Below, piece by piece: positions 1 to 12,345 of a stretch of DNA of 64,000 nt. The stretch comes from Takakia lepidozioides (Eukaryota > Streptophyta > Takakiopsida > Takakiales > Takakiaceae). Location: the NCBI GenBank assembly GCA_030704615.1, contig CM060734.1, positions 41,804,042 to 41,868,041 of the forward strand. Direction: 5' to 3'. A model generated the notes under the pieces. The model worked only from the letters and a program-made list of their open reading frames with translations. It ran no database searches and was not told the origin of the DNA. Made by a program: the position numbers and the translations under genes. Position 1 is the stretch's first letter. Every line of letters begins with the position of its first letter.

Positions 1-214
1 TCTGCCTGAGGTTAGTCTATTTCTGTCTCGGGGTTGCATCTGCACCATGTACTAAAAGTGCTGGTCAGGGTTTAGCTCTCATAGGTGGAGAAGCCTTGCA
101 TTTCAGAAGTCTGTTTGTTTGTGGGTGCCTGTATATGGTTGGTGGATATCAGTCGTGTCATTTTGAGCTGACCTGGGGATGGGCTCCTGGGTGGTCCTGT
201 CCATGCGACGACAG

Positions 215-2980
215 GTGTTTGATCTCAAAATCGTTGAGGCTGTTCTGCAAGAGTGGTACAAGACCGCCAGCGATTTACCGGCAGGGATCCGACAGGCAGT
301 TCAACTGGTGCGTCTCCTCTTTCAGCGCCAGTGAAACTTGTTGCAGTTGTAGTAACTTTGCATCAACTTTATACTTATTCACAGGAGAATTATCTTGAAT
401 GATGTCTTTACAACTGACACGGCTTTAAATGTGAGATATAGAGGAAAGCATGCGCCTGATTCTGATGTGTCTACTAGACATCAACACTATCGGTGACATC
501 TGCTCTAGATTTAGGTTCTCTGGGAGATTTCCAGTAAGGTTCTCTTCAAATTGGACCAAAAATTCACAAGTTAGCACCAAAGCAGCAGAGAATGGCAGAA
601 GGCAAAGAATGCCGCCTGAGGCTACTGCTCTCTGCAACCTCAACATAAGACACGAGTGGATCAAAGATCACATGCAGTTTGTTGAAACTGCCCTCATCCC
701 TGGGCTATCTGATAGTGGTAGATGTTAACTGCTGGATGGCGTGTGGCTTTTGGATGCTGAACAAATCTGAACATCTGATGCTTGGAGTTTACAAATGAGT
801 TTGAGGTTGCCAAGCCCTATACTCTCCAAGGGATGATACAGCTCAGCATTGGTCTATTTTGGTTGCCAGAGGAATCCTATTTTGACAGGTCTCAAAACTG
901 CAGTAACTTACCAAAGTTTGGACTGAGAAAGTAGAGAAAGATTATAAAGGTTACTGACTGTGGCTTTTACTGATGAACAGGGTCTAATAAGCTCGGGACA
1001 AATGGTGAGATTTTTGTCAGTCAATGCAAGGCCTACAATGTCAAGGGCTGTGTCACGGGTTTTACCCCCCTCTGTCTCCAGAGCCTTCAATGGTAACTCC
1101 CTGACTGAACTGTTGACCATTAGAGTCCTCATCCCACATCTTTGGTTGATAGAAAAGAAAAGAAAAGAAAAACATTCCCCGTCTTATTTGCCTTGTAGTG
1201 TTCAAGGTAACTTACACTAGAACACTAAAGAATAGCATGTGACCGCTTAAAATTCCTGGCAGATTTTGAGAATCTTGTATCTTTGTATGTGTTGAGTCTG
1301 CAGATTGCTAGCTGATCCAGCGTTCTTTTACAAACTAATGTTGGAGCAAGCTTTGACTATTGGCCATGGTGTGTGGTGGGAAGTGAAGCATCGTGGGGAC
1401 AGGTTAGTGTGTACCAAGATGATTTATTGAGCTTGTTGAGTGTGGATTTTGCTAGGGAAATTCTTGAATTCTAGCATCAATTACATTAGTTTTAGAAAGG
1501 TTCAGATCATTAAAAGCCCATATATTTTTTGCAGTCATCGGTGTTTCAACTGATCATCTGAGATTCAATGCCCAGATGGATGAAACAAATCTTGCCACAC
1601 TAAACAGATGAAGATGGGATTTTGTTTTGGATGGTAGGAGTTTGGATGCCTCATGCTCACTCTTATATGTTTGCAGGATAAAGCAAGAGTGGGATTTGGC
1701 AGCAGCCAATGTACTGACTCTTGCTGTTTGCAACGCTGCCATCGTTTGGTCTCTGGCCCCAAGTAGGTCCTATGGCTCAACATTCAAATATGATTTTCAG
1801 AACACAATTCAAAAGCTACCCAACAACGTTTTTGACAAGAGCTATCCTCTCCGTGAATTTGACTTGCAAAAGAGAGTCCACAGTTTTTTTTACAAGGCGG
1901 CAGAGCTCAGCCTGGGAGGCGTGGCAACCGGGGCTGTTGGGGCAGGCGTTTCCAGGCTCAGTCTACTGTTAAGAAAGCAGCATCAGTACGTTTTTCTACC
2001 TTACCTAATCAGGTAGGAATGGAGAGGGGAAGGAGAGTGAGAGGATCTCCAGGAAGAAACCTCACTGCCCAGTAATCTCTACTATTGAATGAGCAGCTCC
2101 CTTTTAACCTATGTGTTAATTCAATTTTGAGGTTTGGATCAATGGAGCAACATTTTGTCTCCATCAGTGGATTTTTATCTGTCCATTGTCCATTTCTGGG
2201 GGTGTGATTTGTGCTCTAGGACAAGTTACACTTGGGGGTTCCTCTCTCTGTTGGACATGGTGATTCAAGGTGATTCAAGGACATTTTAATGTATTGTTGT
2301 TTGTGGTCACATCTTGGTCAGGATTTTTGGTGTAGGTCTTACTGAGGGTGAACGTTTGGTCTCAACTTGTGGCCTGTTTTGTTTGTGACTTCAGACCATC
2401 TGTTCCGGTTCCCTCATTGAGTACGAATGCTTTCAGCTACGGGGCATTTTTAGGAGTTTCTGGGAACCTGAGGTATCAACTGCTGTATGGAGCAGAGAGG
2501 GTAATGCAAGATAACTTCAACCATTTGGGAGTCGTCATCTTCCTCAGCTCTGCACTCAGGTTTGGATCACTAGCCCCTGATGTTTAGCGCTAGAAGTCAA
2601 TGGCTGTTGAGCAGCAAAGTATGAATGCTTTGTGGACCATTCAATGGTCTTTCTCCCATGGTCAAATCTTGTAATATGAAAATGTTGCTTTGTTGTCATG
2701 GTATTCCAGGTTCTTGAATATTCAAGTTGGAGATATGACACGTCTGTCATGGCTCGGACTTGGGGAGCTAGTGGCAGCTCAACCAGAAGGTCTCCAAAAG
2801 GCCTACCATCGGCCATCGTTCTCACCTGATTCCATGGCACGATGGTTTATTCCATCCAGGGGTCTCATATCTGGTCTCTTTGAGGGAAAGAGTGAGCAGA
2901 GTAAGGAGGGAAGGCCACATGTGCCATCTGATGTATTTGCTAAGAGGAAAGTGAAGCGAAAAGTTACAGCTGGTCGATGA
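215..2980 (+). CDS. RETICULATA-related (DUF3411) chloroplast membrane protein, 3' part
   Basis: The C-terminal part of a RETICULATA-RELATED family protein; these plastid-envelope proteins affect leaf mesophyll development and metabolism. Proposed exons: 215-307, 981-1092, 1312-1402, 1677-1985, 2395-2559, 2710-2980 (stop TGA). Conserved stretches include KQEWDLA, APSRSYGSTFK, QKLPNNVFDKSYPLREFDLQ, STNAFSYGAFLG, NLRYQLL and the basic tail KRKVKRKV. The set resembles the RER5/RER6 subgroup as I remember it. Joins 1677-1985/2395/2710 keep frame (phases 2 and 2). The exon 3 start is uncertain: AG at 1302-1303 gives better similarity but breaks frame, AG at 1310-1311 keeps frame. The N-terminus and transit peptide lie left of the window. 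Nothing looks broken. Function is known only at family level. Confidence 0.82.
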
Positions 2981-3695
2981 GTGGTCACTATCCTTGGGTA
3001 CACAACTATTGTCAATCATTATCGTAGGGTGCAGGAGATGGCAACAGACCTTCCAAACCTGCATTTCTAAGGTGAGGTACATGGAGTCCTTCGACCCAGG
3101 TGATGAAATTTTGTGGCCCGATGTCATGTTGTCCGAGATCTGCAAATTTTTGGCGCAAGATACTTTCCAGGCTCTGGACTGTGTTGTCAGTCACTGCGTT
3201 ATGTGAGTCACTCGAGAGTAACCGTGGTTATTTTGGTTTTTCAGGGAGAGCCAGATCCACTTGTCTACCTTGGTGACAGAAGGAACGACGGTCTTACAGA
3301 CAGAGGTCTTACATATCTATGTAACTCGGTTTGTAACAGGATTGAGGATGACATTTGAACAGTTTTCGATCGGCCAGCATGAAGAACAATCTGTCATCAG
3401 TAGTGGGATGCAGATCACCATAGAGTTTTATTTTTTCAGTAGGGGGCATGAGAAACTGTTGGTGTATGGTGATTTGGGTACAAGAAAAGGAAGAGGTACC
3501 ATTCTTGAGGCCAGCAAAGCCTAGTTTACAATATGCATTAGGAATAGCATGTAATGCACCAGTGGCCCAGGTAAGATACTACCCCGTCTTGACAAAGGGA
3601 AATGAAACTTATTGTGAAGCAACATGTGCTTAGCATGCAGCTTTAGTAAGCATCTGTGCACCTTTTTTTTTGTGGGGGGGGAGGGGAGGGGAAAT
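2981..3695. other. 3' flank of the RETICULATA-related gene, no gene recognised
   Basis: Follows the stop codon of the upstream gene and probably includes its 3' UTR. Short open frames occur on both strands but none resembles a known family and none has a convincing splice structure. Confidence 0.5.
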
Positions 3696-3790
3696 ATCCG
3701 GGAGTCACGGCTCACAAATCACGCCCCTTAAATATAGAGAGAGAAAATTACCTCTTTAAGTCAGTGCCAAGCTCAAGGCTCTATTTACTA
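3696..3790 (-). repeat. SINE family 2, 3'-end fragment
   Basis: Carries the plus-strand core CTCACAAATCA followed by CCCTTAA and a purine stretch, also seen near 4010, 29410 and 53605. In the copy at 29400-30305 this core is the distal end of an element whose other end has a tRNA-like B box, so these short copies are read as 3' fragments of a tRNA-derived SINE on the minus strand. Confidence 0.5.
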
Positions 3791-4004
3791 CTCTATTTAG
3801 TGTCACATTTCATCCCTTTCAAAAACCCAGCTGCCTACAACTGGCAAATGGTATCTGATGAATTCTAAAAATCAATCTTGGAGAATCTCAAACTTTGGGA
3901 TAGCATGCATAACCACGCTCTGCAACAGAGTGTGGTAGCCTATTTTGGTATGCACTAGCCTTTGCAAACTATATACATAGAGGAGACTATATAGAGGATT
4001 GAAG

Positions 4005-4130
4005 GACTGCTCACAAATCAGGACCCTTAATTATAGTGAGAGCAGAAAAGGAAACCTCTTTCCTAGTAACCTTGCCATGAAGCGCCGAGCACAAGGCCCA
4101 TGGGACACCGCCCCAAGGGACTAGGGACAA
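4005..4130 (-). repeat. SINE family 2, fragment
   Basis: Second copy of the CTCACAAATCAGG element, longer than the copy at 3696. It includes the CCTTGCCATGA and GCCGAGCACAAGG blocks that recur at 53690-53710. It abuts a LINE fragment at about 4137. Confidence 0.55.
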
Positions 4131-4136
4131 TGTTCT

Positions 4137-4450
4137 AGATGGTCTTGAAGAGGGTCACTCTCTGGTATATCCTGGACAATATATCAGAAGATAGATATTG
4201 TCTTCAGGTTGTCCGCTCATTGGGCAATTGCAATCTCCTCTTCCTCTATGCATCTGTTTATTGTTCGAGGGTAGGCTCTCCGCCCCTGAGTTTAAAATCA
4301 GTCTAGTGCTGAGGGTAGGTAGGCCCCTAAGATCATCCTCAATGTGCACGCCCATGTCACAGACTGAAAACAAGTTCAGGGAAGTTTTATGCCTAACTTC
4401 ATTTCATTGGAGAGTCTTTGGCATCAGACATGGCTTTGGAGACAATCCCC
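4137..4450 (-). mobile_element. LINE fragment, C-terminal part of the RT ORF
   Basis: On the minus strand an open stretch at 4155-4373 reads VCDMG...LRGLPTLSTRL...GRGDCNCPMSGQPED...HCPGY. It matches the cysteine/histidine-rich C-terminal segment of the LINE at 61587-63911 (VCDMGEDILDDLKGLPTLGT, CDCQLCGQSEDS, HCPGF). DNA similarity extends from about 4137 to 4450. One cysteine of the C-terminal motif is changed to serine. A dead 5'-truncated copy of the same LINE family. Confidence 0.85.
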
Positions 4451-4454
4451 TCCG

Positions 4455-4640
4455 GGGGGAAGATAATCCATGGGACACCTCCACATTGAGGGAACGGGGA
4501 GAAGATAAGTAACACCACACCCGACAAGGTAGGTCAACCCAGCATCACCTGCGCACTGTCCATCTGAGCTACCTACTGGTGGTTCAGACACCATCCAACT
4601 GAGCTACCGACTTGTGGTTGATGGAGATCATTTAGGTGAT
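4455..4640 (-). repeat. tRNA-derived SINE-like sequence with two A-box motifs
   Basis: On the minus strand two copies of GGTAGCTCAG(T/A)TGGA, a perfect tRNA A-box pattern, lie about 37 bp apart (near 4600 and 4565), followed by GGGTTGACC, a weak B-box. This looks like a dimeric or duplicated tRNA head of a SINE. No cloverleaf is evident, so it is not called a tRNA gene. Confidence 0.45.
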
Positions 4641-5890
4641 GGGTGTTCTAGATGAGGGAGAAAAAGTAAGGGTTTCTGATGCCAAGACAGAGGAAAAGAA
4701 CATAAACTGAGGTGGAAGGAAAAAGTACAGCAGAGATAAGATCTAACAATTGATCTGAGACTCTTGCTCAACATTCAGATGCGTTGCGATTTTTCCAATG
4801 TCTTCAATGGATGTCAGGCTCATCATCTGATTCTGGGTCTTTGCACCCTTCTCTTCAAAGTTAGAAAAACAGGTGGCCAACCTGCCAGGCGGTTCAATCT
4901 TGGAAAGGAAAGCAGAGTTGACTAATTGTCTCCGTATCAACATACACAATTACCCTCATAGCAGAACTGAGAGTTTTGCAATGTACACCAAGAGAATTCT
5001 TGAGCCGGCCATTTTGATCATCCAGACACCGGAGGGTGCATGTGCTCTTGCTACCTACATTTACTCCGAGCCACTAGGTCTCATAAAAAAAGAAAAAAAG
5101 TATGACGCCTCCCAAAGGAAGCTTACGTTATGGCGTCTCAGCACAGTTAGATCCACATGCCCATAGCATAAAAGATACTTGCACCTTCATGAATGGCACA
5201 TCAAAAGAAGAAATTTCCAAAACTGTTTCGCATTTGGTCTACAGAGCAAGACTCCGTCTCTCTTCTTTTCCTTGTGTTGTTGGGTTGCCCTCTGATTCCT
5301 TGCTTTCTTGCATTCTGTTTTTTTTGCTTCCTTGGTATTATGGTCATTTGGGTGGTTTCCCCTCTGTAAGCCTTCACACCCTCCTGGTGGTTCAAATTTT
5401 TCCACCGATAGCCAACCCCTAATAAACGTGTAGAGGCTCTCCAATTTAATTGGCGCCTGTATGTGAGGCCTACATGGCGATTGCATGCTGGCTCTGCCCT
5501 AGTGCATTTCGTGCCCACATGGCTATTGCATGATTAGGCCACTTGGCTATAGGTATGGAAACGGCAGGAAGAGGTGAGCGGTAGTGGCGAGACACTTTGG
5601 CGAGAGTCTTCTGTGTAAGCGGAAGAAGGTCCATGTTAGTTTGACGAGAGAGTCTGAACGTGGAACAAAGTTGATTGGGGACTGACCCCTTGGGTAGGAT
5701 TTTACATTGCACCTCATTCTAAATATATGTAAGATGGTAGACGGAGACTTTGATCCAGCAGTTGTGGTGATGAATTTGGTATAAGGTACGATTGTCTTCT
5801 ACGTCATGCTAGTTTTGATTAGTTTGTGCAAGATACCTAATGATTTACAATATACTATTACACAACGAGCTGGATAAAGACAGCCATACC
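4641..5890. other. Intergenic, unassigned
   Basis: No recognisable gene. A minus open frame at 4743-4949 and plus frames around 5102-5422 have no family resemblance. A piece near 5410-5455 recurs inverted near 16058-16085, indicating shared mobile-element debris. Confidence 0.4.
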
Positions 5891-5899
5891 TGCATTGTA

Positions 5900-6770
5900 G
5901 CTTATGGTAGCATGTTGGAGCACTCAGAAGGAGCTGATCAGTGATTAGGATGTTTCAAATGTAGTGATACATGGTGTTTTATGTATATATATGTGTATAA
6001 ATATCTTAATAAAAATACACTATCTATAGTATATTTGAGTTTTTGAATAGTCCATTGTATAAAATTATTTCATGTACTTTTCAATGTTTTGGTGGACATA
6101 AACTTGTACGATCAGATGCTCAGATATTGATTAATAATTTGAAGCTATGATCAATAAGCAATCAGCCATGAACGGTAGACAATCAACTATTAACAAAGGT
6201 AATTGATATTTGCCAAAGCGACAAAGCAAAAGCTTTACGATCAGCTTATAAATGATTTACATGCTTATGGAATTGTTTGTTTGGACCCACATACAATTAG
6301 AACTATAATTAGAATAAACGTAGGCATATCATGGATTATGTTGTTTTATGTTGTGGTCTCTGTATCAAAGAACATAATCCTCGTTTGAACTTTTTCAAAT
6401 TGGATTCGTATATAACACTACAAATTTGTTCCAAATGATTGTTTTCTCGACACGATTGTTTCCTAATGAAAAGTGGAATGTCTTTATTAGCATTTGCGGC
6501 AACATGTTTAAAAGAGGGTTTAAAAATGATCATTGTAAATTCGTATTGCTGATATGCAATCATTTGACATGCACCTAAAGGATAAGTTCTTGTATTCATC
6601 GAGCTTTTTGATCTCAGTTTTGACAAGAAAGCGGTCAGAAGTACCAATGTCGATACGATCAACCAACATTTTACATGGAGTACATTCGGAAGAGGAAACT
6701 TTAAACATAATCTCAATAAATGATGAATAAAGTGGTATATGGACCAAATGGTATATTTGGACTTCATAAA
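5900..6770 (+). mobile_element. Unclassified repeat, partner of 31850-32370
   Basis: The segment at about 6110-6300 is similar, in inverted orientation, to 32110-32350. Both contain a coding-like core with KLYDQLIND or ELYDQLINDC, preceded by a motif like QSTINK. Frames are broken on both sides, so the ORF is decayed. No transposase or polymerase motif is visible. Confidence 0.45.
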
Positions 6771-7635
6771 GTGGTATATTTGGACTTCATATTAATTGAA
6801 ACTTCTAATTCATACATGGTATGTAGTGTGAAAAGAAAAGCTCGTCATCCATGTTGGATATACTCCTAATTTATGTCACCAACAAAATAGCGGAAGAGAA
6901 AATGCAAACAAAACTATTCAGTCTAAATCATCACAAAATGAGCCCATAGAGCATGTGATTACATACATCAACACCGTACCCCCTATCCCATTCAAAACAC
7001 CCATACCCTTGAAATTAAATAATATGCATTGACGGGTGTTTAGATACTAGTATTCCTAACAAATACACCATTACAATATCAATAATGGTGCAGCTAGATG
7101 CCTACGCAATTTTCTCTTCACTCCTCAATGATGTAAGTTTTATTGATCAAAAAAATGTATGTCTGATATATCAGTGTATTATCTTCTCCATTCTTCAACT
7201 TAATATAGGAAAGATGTATTGTTTTCATGTCACTGAATACATTTCTAGTATCTATTCGTAAGTCTAGAAAATCTGACATAAATCTCACCCTCAACAACTA
7301 ATAGATACTACATCTGCAACCATGCTACCGATGGACAAGTTTTTTAGTTCCATCTACATATATGGGATTTGCTTCATATTGCGCAGAATGTAATACTTCA
7401 TTTTTAAAATAATTTATGTTTGTAACTCAGAGTATACAAGGTATCAAGATCTGAACATATCATTGATCCCTTGCCCACTAATATTGTCGTGGGTTTTGTA
7501 GAGGGTTTTTTTCACAAATGGAATGGAGTTGGCATGTGTGTTATTCGAAAACAGACACACAATTTGTGCTTGAAATTTGAGTGAGTGAAATTTATATCTT
7601 TATCCGGACAGAACTGTGGCCGTCTATTGAGTGCG
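6771..7635. other. AT-rich intergenic stretch, nothing recognised
   Basis: No credible coding frame, tandem repeat or RNA gene is visible. Could include 5' flank of the ORF starting at 7636. Confidence 0.4.
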
Positions 7636-8373
7636 ATGGGAAGGCGCAAGTGTCGGAGTAAACAGACCGAGATTCTGCGCCAAAGAGTTGTTCTCTAAGG
7701 AAGATTCACAATTGTTCTGGAACATGTCTTGGCTACCCGGTTTGAGCTTCAGGATGGCTCCATCTTCTTGGAGAAAGAGGTGTACGATTTGGACGGGAAG
7801 TTGTTGAAATACTCTTTCCAAAACCGTGATGAGACGGCTCATGTCAGCCAGTGGAGAGTGCGCCCTGGTAGATACAGAGTGCTTGGGGAGCCACGGCGAA
7901 AGTCCCTTGGATCATATGTGACGCCCGGGACTGCTGCTTCAGTCGTTGAAGACAAGATGGAGGTGGTGGTGAAAAAAAGAATAGACGTCCTCCTTGAGCG
8001 TTCGGATTCGTCCGATGATGACATAAATGAAATTCCAACTCCAATCCTTCCTACTGTAGTTGTGGAAGCGGATGAAGAAGACATTTGTAGTGACATTCCA
8101 AAACTACGGGCGATGGGAGGAATGGCAGGTTTCAAAAATGAGTTGCGAGGAATTGATTGGGAATCTTTGAAGCAAGTTCCTGTGAAGTTCCTGCCAGAGA
8201 GTTTTGATGGGGATATCCTATTCGAGCTGCCTCCTCCTCCACGAGTTGGAGATATAACAAGCATGATGCACGGAATGGACAAGAAACACGACGGGCACCA
8301 GAACACATTATTGTGCATGGATGTAATTCTGGATTTTCTAAGCTTGATGATTGATGGATGGTGCCACTGTTAA
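7636..8373 (+). pseudogene. Unknown ORF with one in-frame TAA near its start
   Basis: An ATG at 7636 opens a frame with a basic N-terminus (MGRRKCRSKQ) that stops at a TAA at 7696-7698, then continues open in the same frame to 8373. The downstream part has a basic region (RPGRYRVLGEPRRK), then an acidic region (SDSSDDD, EADEED) and a C-terminal part with FELPPPPR and HGMDKKHDGH. I recognise no domain. The body is unusually open for this AT-rich neighbourhood, which suggests recent coding function. The TAA could be a CAA-to-TAA change, a 20-codon upstream ORF with a downstream start, or an intron not detected. Flanked by repeats on both sides. It may be a captured or decayed gene. Confidence 0.4.
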
Positions 8374-8721
8374 GTGGCTGATATGTCTGTTTATTCTTTC
8401 ATGACAACGACCCTAGGGGTCCTGTCTTTGTCTTGACATGACAAAAAGTATCTTCCCTCTCTTTTGTGCTGCTCACAAAAAAAAAACCCACAGAGGGAGA
8501 GAGGGGGTAGAAAAAGTTAAAAAGAGAGAGGGAGAGAATGGGAAGATATTCATGTCATGTGAAGACATGGACAAGACTCATTAGGGTCATTGTCAATTAA
8601 AGACATAAACAGCCGGCACCATCTAACACTTCCAGTCTTGTCATAGCAGACCAAGTGACAACACCCATTCAATCATAATAAAATAGGGTGGGAGGGCGGG
8701 GTTTATTCATGTTCAAATTCC
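8374..8721. other. Gene-free spacer
   Basis: Contains a purine-rich stretch (8476-8540) and two inverted pieces around ATGACA / TGTCAT near 8440 and 8555. No gene seen. Confidence 0.35.
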
Positions 8722-9215
8722 TGTAAGTAACCCAAGACATGCACCATGCAAGGCTCCTTGGGTAGTTAAGAATAGCATGCCCTGCTATAGATTCAGGGTA
8801 TGTTCATACAAGCACCTTGAAGGACCAGCCTGCAATTTACTAGATTTCAAACATGCATCCAAGTAATCTTCTTGGGCATGACAAAACATATTGCAGCTTC
8901 ACTTTTTGCCATTTGTAAGTACCCCAAGACATGCATCATGCAAGGCTCCTTGGGTAGGTAAGAACAGCTTGTCCTACTACAGACTCATGATATGTTCATA
9001 CAAGTACCTTGAAGGACCAGCCTGCAATTAATCAGATTTCAAACATGCAACCAAGTAAACTTCTTGGGCATGACAAAACATATTGCAGCTTCACTCTTTG
9101 CCATTTGTAAGTACCCCAAGACATGCATCATGCAAGGCTTCTTGGGTAGGTAAGAACAGCCTGCCATACTACAGATTCAAGACATCAACCTATACAGGCA
9201 CCTTATGGATAATGT
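8722..9215. repeat. 192-bp tandem repeat, about 2.5 copies
   Basis: The motif TGTAAGTA(A/C)CCCAAGACATG begins at 8722, 8914 and 9106, exactly 192 bp apart. Units include GCAAGGCTCCTTGGGTAG and GACAAAACATATTGCAG. The third unit decays after about 9185. High identity between units suggests recent unequal crossing-over or slippage. Confidence 0.9.
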
Positions 9216-9589
9216 CGGACTAGGCACAATTAAATTCTGACACATGTGTGATAATAATAAGCCCAACCCCAAGTAAAAGTTCACGTAAAATTAGTTCTCC
9301 CAACACCAACCAATGATGGACCTCCAACACATCAGGCTTCATGGGCATTCCAAGACCTTTTTCTCCCCCCATGGCCTCCAAATTCAAAAAGGTCTAGATG
9401 CACTTTACACACCACGGTGAAAAAGGGGTAGGGGCATTTAATAACTTATTCCCCAGAGTGATAAGCTACCAAGAGGCTGGGCTATATACTCTATTGGCAA
9501 AAGTTTATTATACGCAACGATGAATTTTTAAAGACCGTCATCTACTTTTATCAACTAAAAAGTGAGCCGCATAAAATACAAACCGAGTT
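9216..9589. other. Gene-free spacer
   Basis: No coding or repeat structure recognised between the tandem repeat and the inverted-duplication arm. Confidence 0.35.
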
Positions 9590-12000
9590 GCAAGCTTGGT
9601 GGGGAAATGGGCTCGGATGTTTGGCCACCACATCGGGTGGGAGCATGTCTCATTTGCATTTTCAAATGGTCATCAGGTTATTAGCAACAAACGTTATAAG
9701 GGCAAACAAACTGAAACAAATCCTATTTGGATTCGAACAAATGTAAGTCATCTGGCCAAACAGTTATGTGAAAAAAACTCAAACAATATCGTCTGTGCAC
9801 TTGAAAGCTATATTAGGTTATTGGTTGAAGATTTTGGTCAACCTCATTTTCAGTTCTTCTGTGAAAATGTGACTACGGAAGAAATGGAAGAGGGAAAAGA
9901 GTTGTATGATTTATATGGCAGTGCAAATTGTAAGTAATGTGAGTTGAGATTGATACTGAATTATTGAGTTGCAGAGAACCGTGCAACATGGCAGCAAAGA
10001 TAACATTCCAGAACAACTCCAATATGTTCAAGGTCAACTTGTTTGGAGATGACATGAACCGTGTAAAGGTGAGTATTTTGCTTGTGATTTTTTAGGCTTA
10101 TATGGTCATCATGGCTGATGGAAGTATCCTGAAAGCTGATGACGATGGACTGAGTAGAGATGCCTGAGGCTGGGTCCACATACTGCATCGGCCTTGTTTC
10201 AACATCTCACAAAAATATATGGAGGTGAAGGTAAGTCGTTGTATTGAATCTTCCCTCAAACATATCTTTTTGCAATATGTTCTCTCTGGGCTTATAATAA
10301 ATCAACCAATTGAAAACAGTTCGGAAATTTGAATAAGAATGATGTTCAGCCTAATAGAAATAAGATATTATTGTCTAACAACAAGAAAAGATAGAATTAC
10401 TCCATACGAGAAGCAGCGCAGCCCCACGTTCTAGAGGAGCAATTGATCTTGCCAAATACTCTAGAGGCATTGAAGACGAGACATTCCTCATATAAATAGA
10501 TGAAACAGGGACAACAGGGAAGGAATGAGAACATTGAGATGGGACTGGTACATAGGGAAAGTGGGGGCGCCCTCCACGGTCGTTCCTACCTATCTTGAAA
10601 TTTTTAGGCCCCCTCCCAACGCCCGCCGGGATCCCTCCAAACAATATGGCAAAGAGGCCCTCAGAAAAAATTGGTACTCACAATACCTAACATTTTTGCA
10701 AAACAGGCGAATAGTCAAAGATTGGCTGCGAGATTGTGGTTGTTACCAATCCGCACCCAATTTAAAGGTTGATCTGGATTTTCGAATGGAAATCAGGAAA
10801 TTGATCTCTTTGAAACAGGAAAACCTTGCCGCTCTCAGCTTTGGTTCTATCACATACAAGTGGCAACCTAAAGACATATACGAGGTTGAAAAATCTTTTT
10901 TGCACTACAACAGGAGGAAAAGCCCTCTGGCATAAAAACATCTGAAGACAATAGTTCAGTTTTGGAAAAGACACCCGTGTGAAGGCATTTACTCAATCAT
11001 TTTGTCCAAATGGAAAATTTTGATCATCAATCCTTGCTCAAAGTCATTTCTAATGTGAATTTCTGTCATGGTGAAGTTCTGTGAGGTAGCAAAGTAAATT
11101 ATTTTCCCTTAGAGTTTGACTGGGATACTACAATTTTCCAAGATCTTGAAGATATGTAGATTTTTTGGAGAGATTACCCTAGTTATGGAACAGCAGGAGA
11201 CTATGCAAGTACCATTAGCCCGACCAAATGGGGCTCAAGCATCAGGTGATCAAAGCACTGGTCTGTCACCTGATGGTATAAAGCACTATAATTCCAAAAC
11301 CATGGGTGATACTCACAAAGAGATGGTGGAGGCAGAACCCAAATCTTTTTGCTGGAAGAAATTTGTTATAAGGCTGAACCTTGCACCCAGGTTTGCAAAT
11401 TTTTGAAGTTTTTATTGTTGTACTGAAAAGCAGTTCTTTTCTTTGTTTCTTATCTAGATACACAATCATATAAGGTTGATCAACAAATGTTTTTGAAAAA
11501 ACGTTCATTTATCATATACATGCACGATCTAAAAATGCCTGACAAGCTCCTTTATCAAATGTTTGCTATCAATGTTTAAATCCGGCAATTTTATGCATTT
11601 GGAGCCTTCTTGCGTAACAAAATGGAATGTGAATCTGGTGCTCTATGCTATTTCCAAAGGATACATGAATCGAAGAGTGAAGCGAATTATTTTTTATTCT
11701 GGTCTTTATCCACTAACAACAACCACAAATCGATATTTCAGTCCACCAGCAGAGAGTGGTGGTCTATTTGATCTTCATCTCGAACATACTAGTGCATTTG
11801 CAGATGTTGTCGTTAACCAACATGATTATATTCCATTGCAGTATGGACCGCTACAACCCAACGTATCTATGTTGTAACTCTTATTTTTTAAGACTTTAAT
11901 CTATGTACATATAAGTTTGTTGGACTTCAGTTGGACGCAATATGCACACGCACCAGATTTCATCCAATCGAAAGTGAAAATGTACATAGGTGAATAGAAC
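9590..12000 (+). pseudogene. Unknown gene-like module, arm A of an inverted pair
   Basis: Carries several open stretches: 9596-9937 (SNGHQVISNKRYKGKQ ... EDFGQPHFQFFCENVTTEE), 10525-10935 (RIVKDWLRDCGCYQ ... ITYKWQPKDIY) and 11563-11877 (LVLYAISKGYMNRRVKR ... RYFSPPAESGG). Segments 9640-9950 and 11480-11960 are clearly similar in inverted orientation to 14130-15110. GT/AG-like signals between open stretches (for example near 10068) suggest a former multi-exon gene. I recognise no family. Candidates are an unclassified DNA-transposon gene or a duplicated host gene. Confidence 0.4.
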
Positions 12001-12264
12001 GTACTGTTGCGTCAATCAATAAGGGTCATGATGAATGTATTTAAAATAATTTTGTTTTTGAAGGAAAAAAGTATTTTAAATTATTGGAAAAATATACATT
12101 TTGTAACCCTCATTAATGCTATGAGATACCAGGAAAAAAAATCAATATCTAGATAATTTTTTAATTTAATTATATTATATTGAACCACAAAGTAACACAT
12201 TTCTTTTTGCCATGATATAGAAGATGTAGAATAATAATATACAATATATATGGCGCCTCCTGAA

Positions 12265-12345
12265 TGAAGCGTAAATTATGGTGTCTCTTGACCGGGAAGG
12301 GCTACTGCGTTCATGCGAATATGTAGAATGTCCCATTCTGCTCAC
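12265..12345 (-). repeat. SINE family 1, 3'-end fragment
   Basis: Plus-strand GAAGCGTAAATTATGGTGTC followed by GGGCTACTGC, shared with the full copy at 48721-48848, where this block is the 3' end of a tRNA-derived SINE on the minus strand. Confidence 0.6.

Noticed and set aside
4455-4640. tRNA genes on the minus strand
   Set aside because: A-box text is good but no acceptor stem, anticodon arm or proper B-box spacing is seen. Treated as a SINE head.
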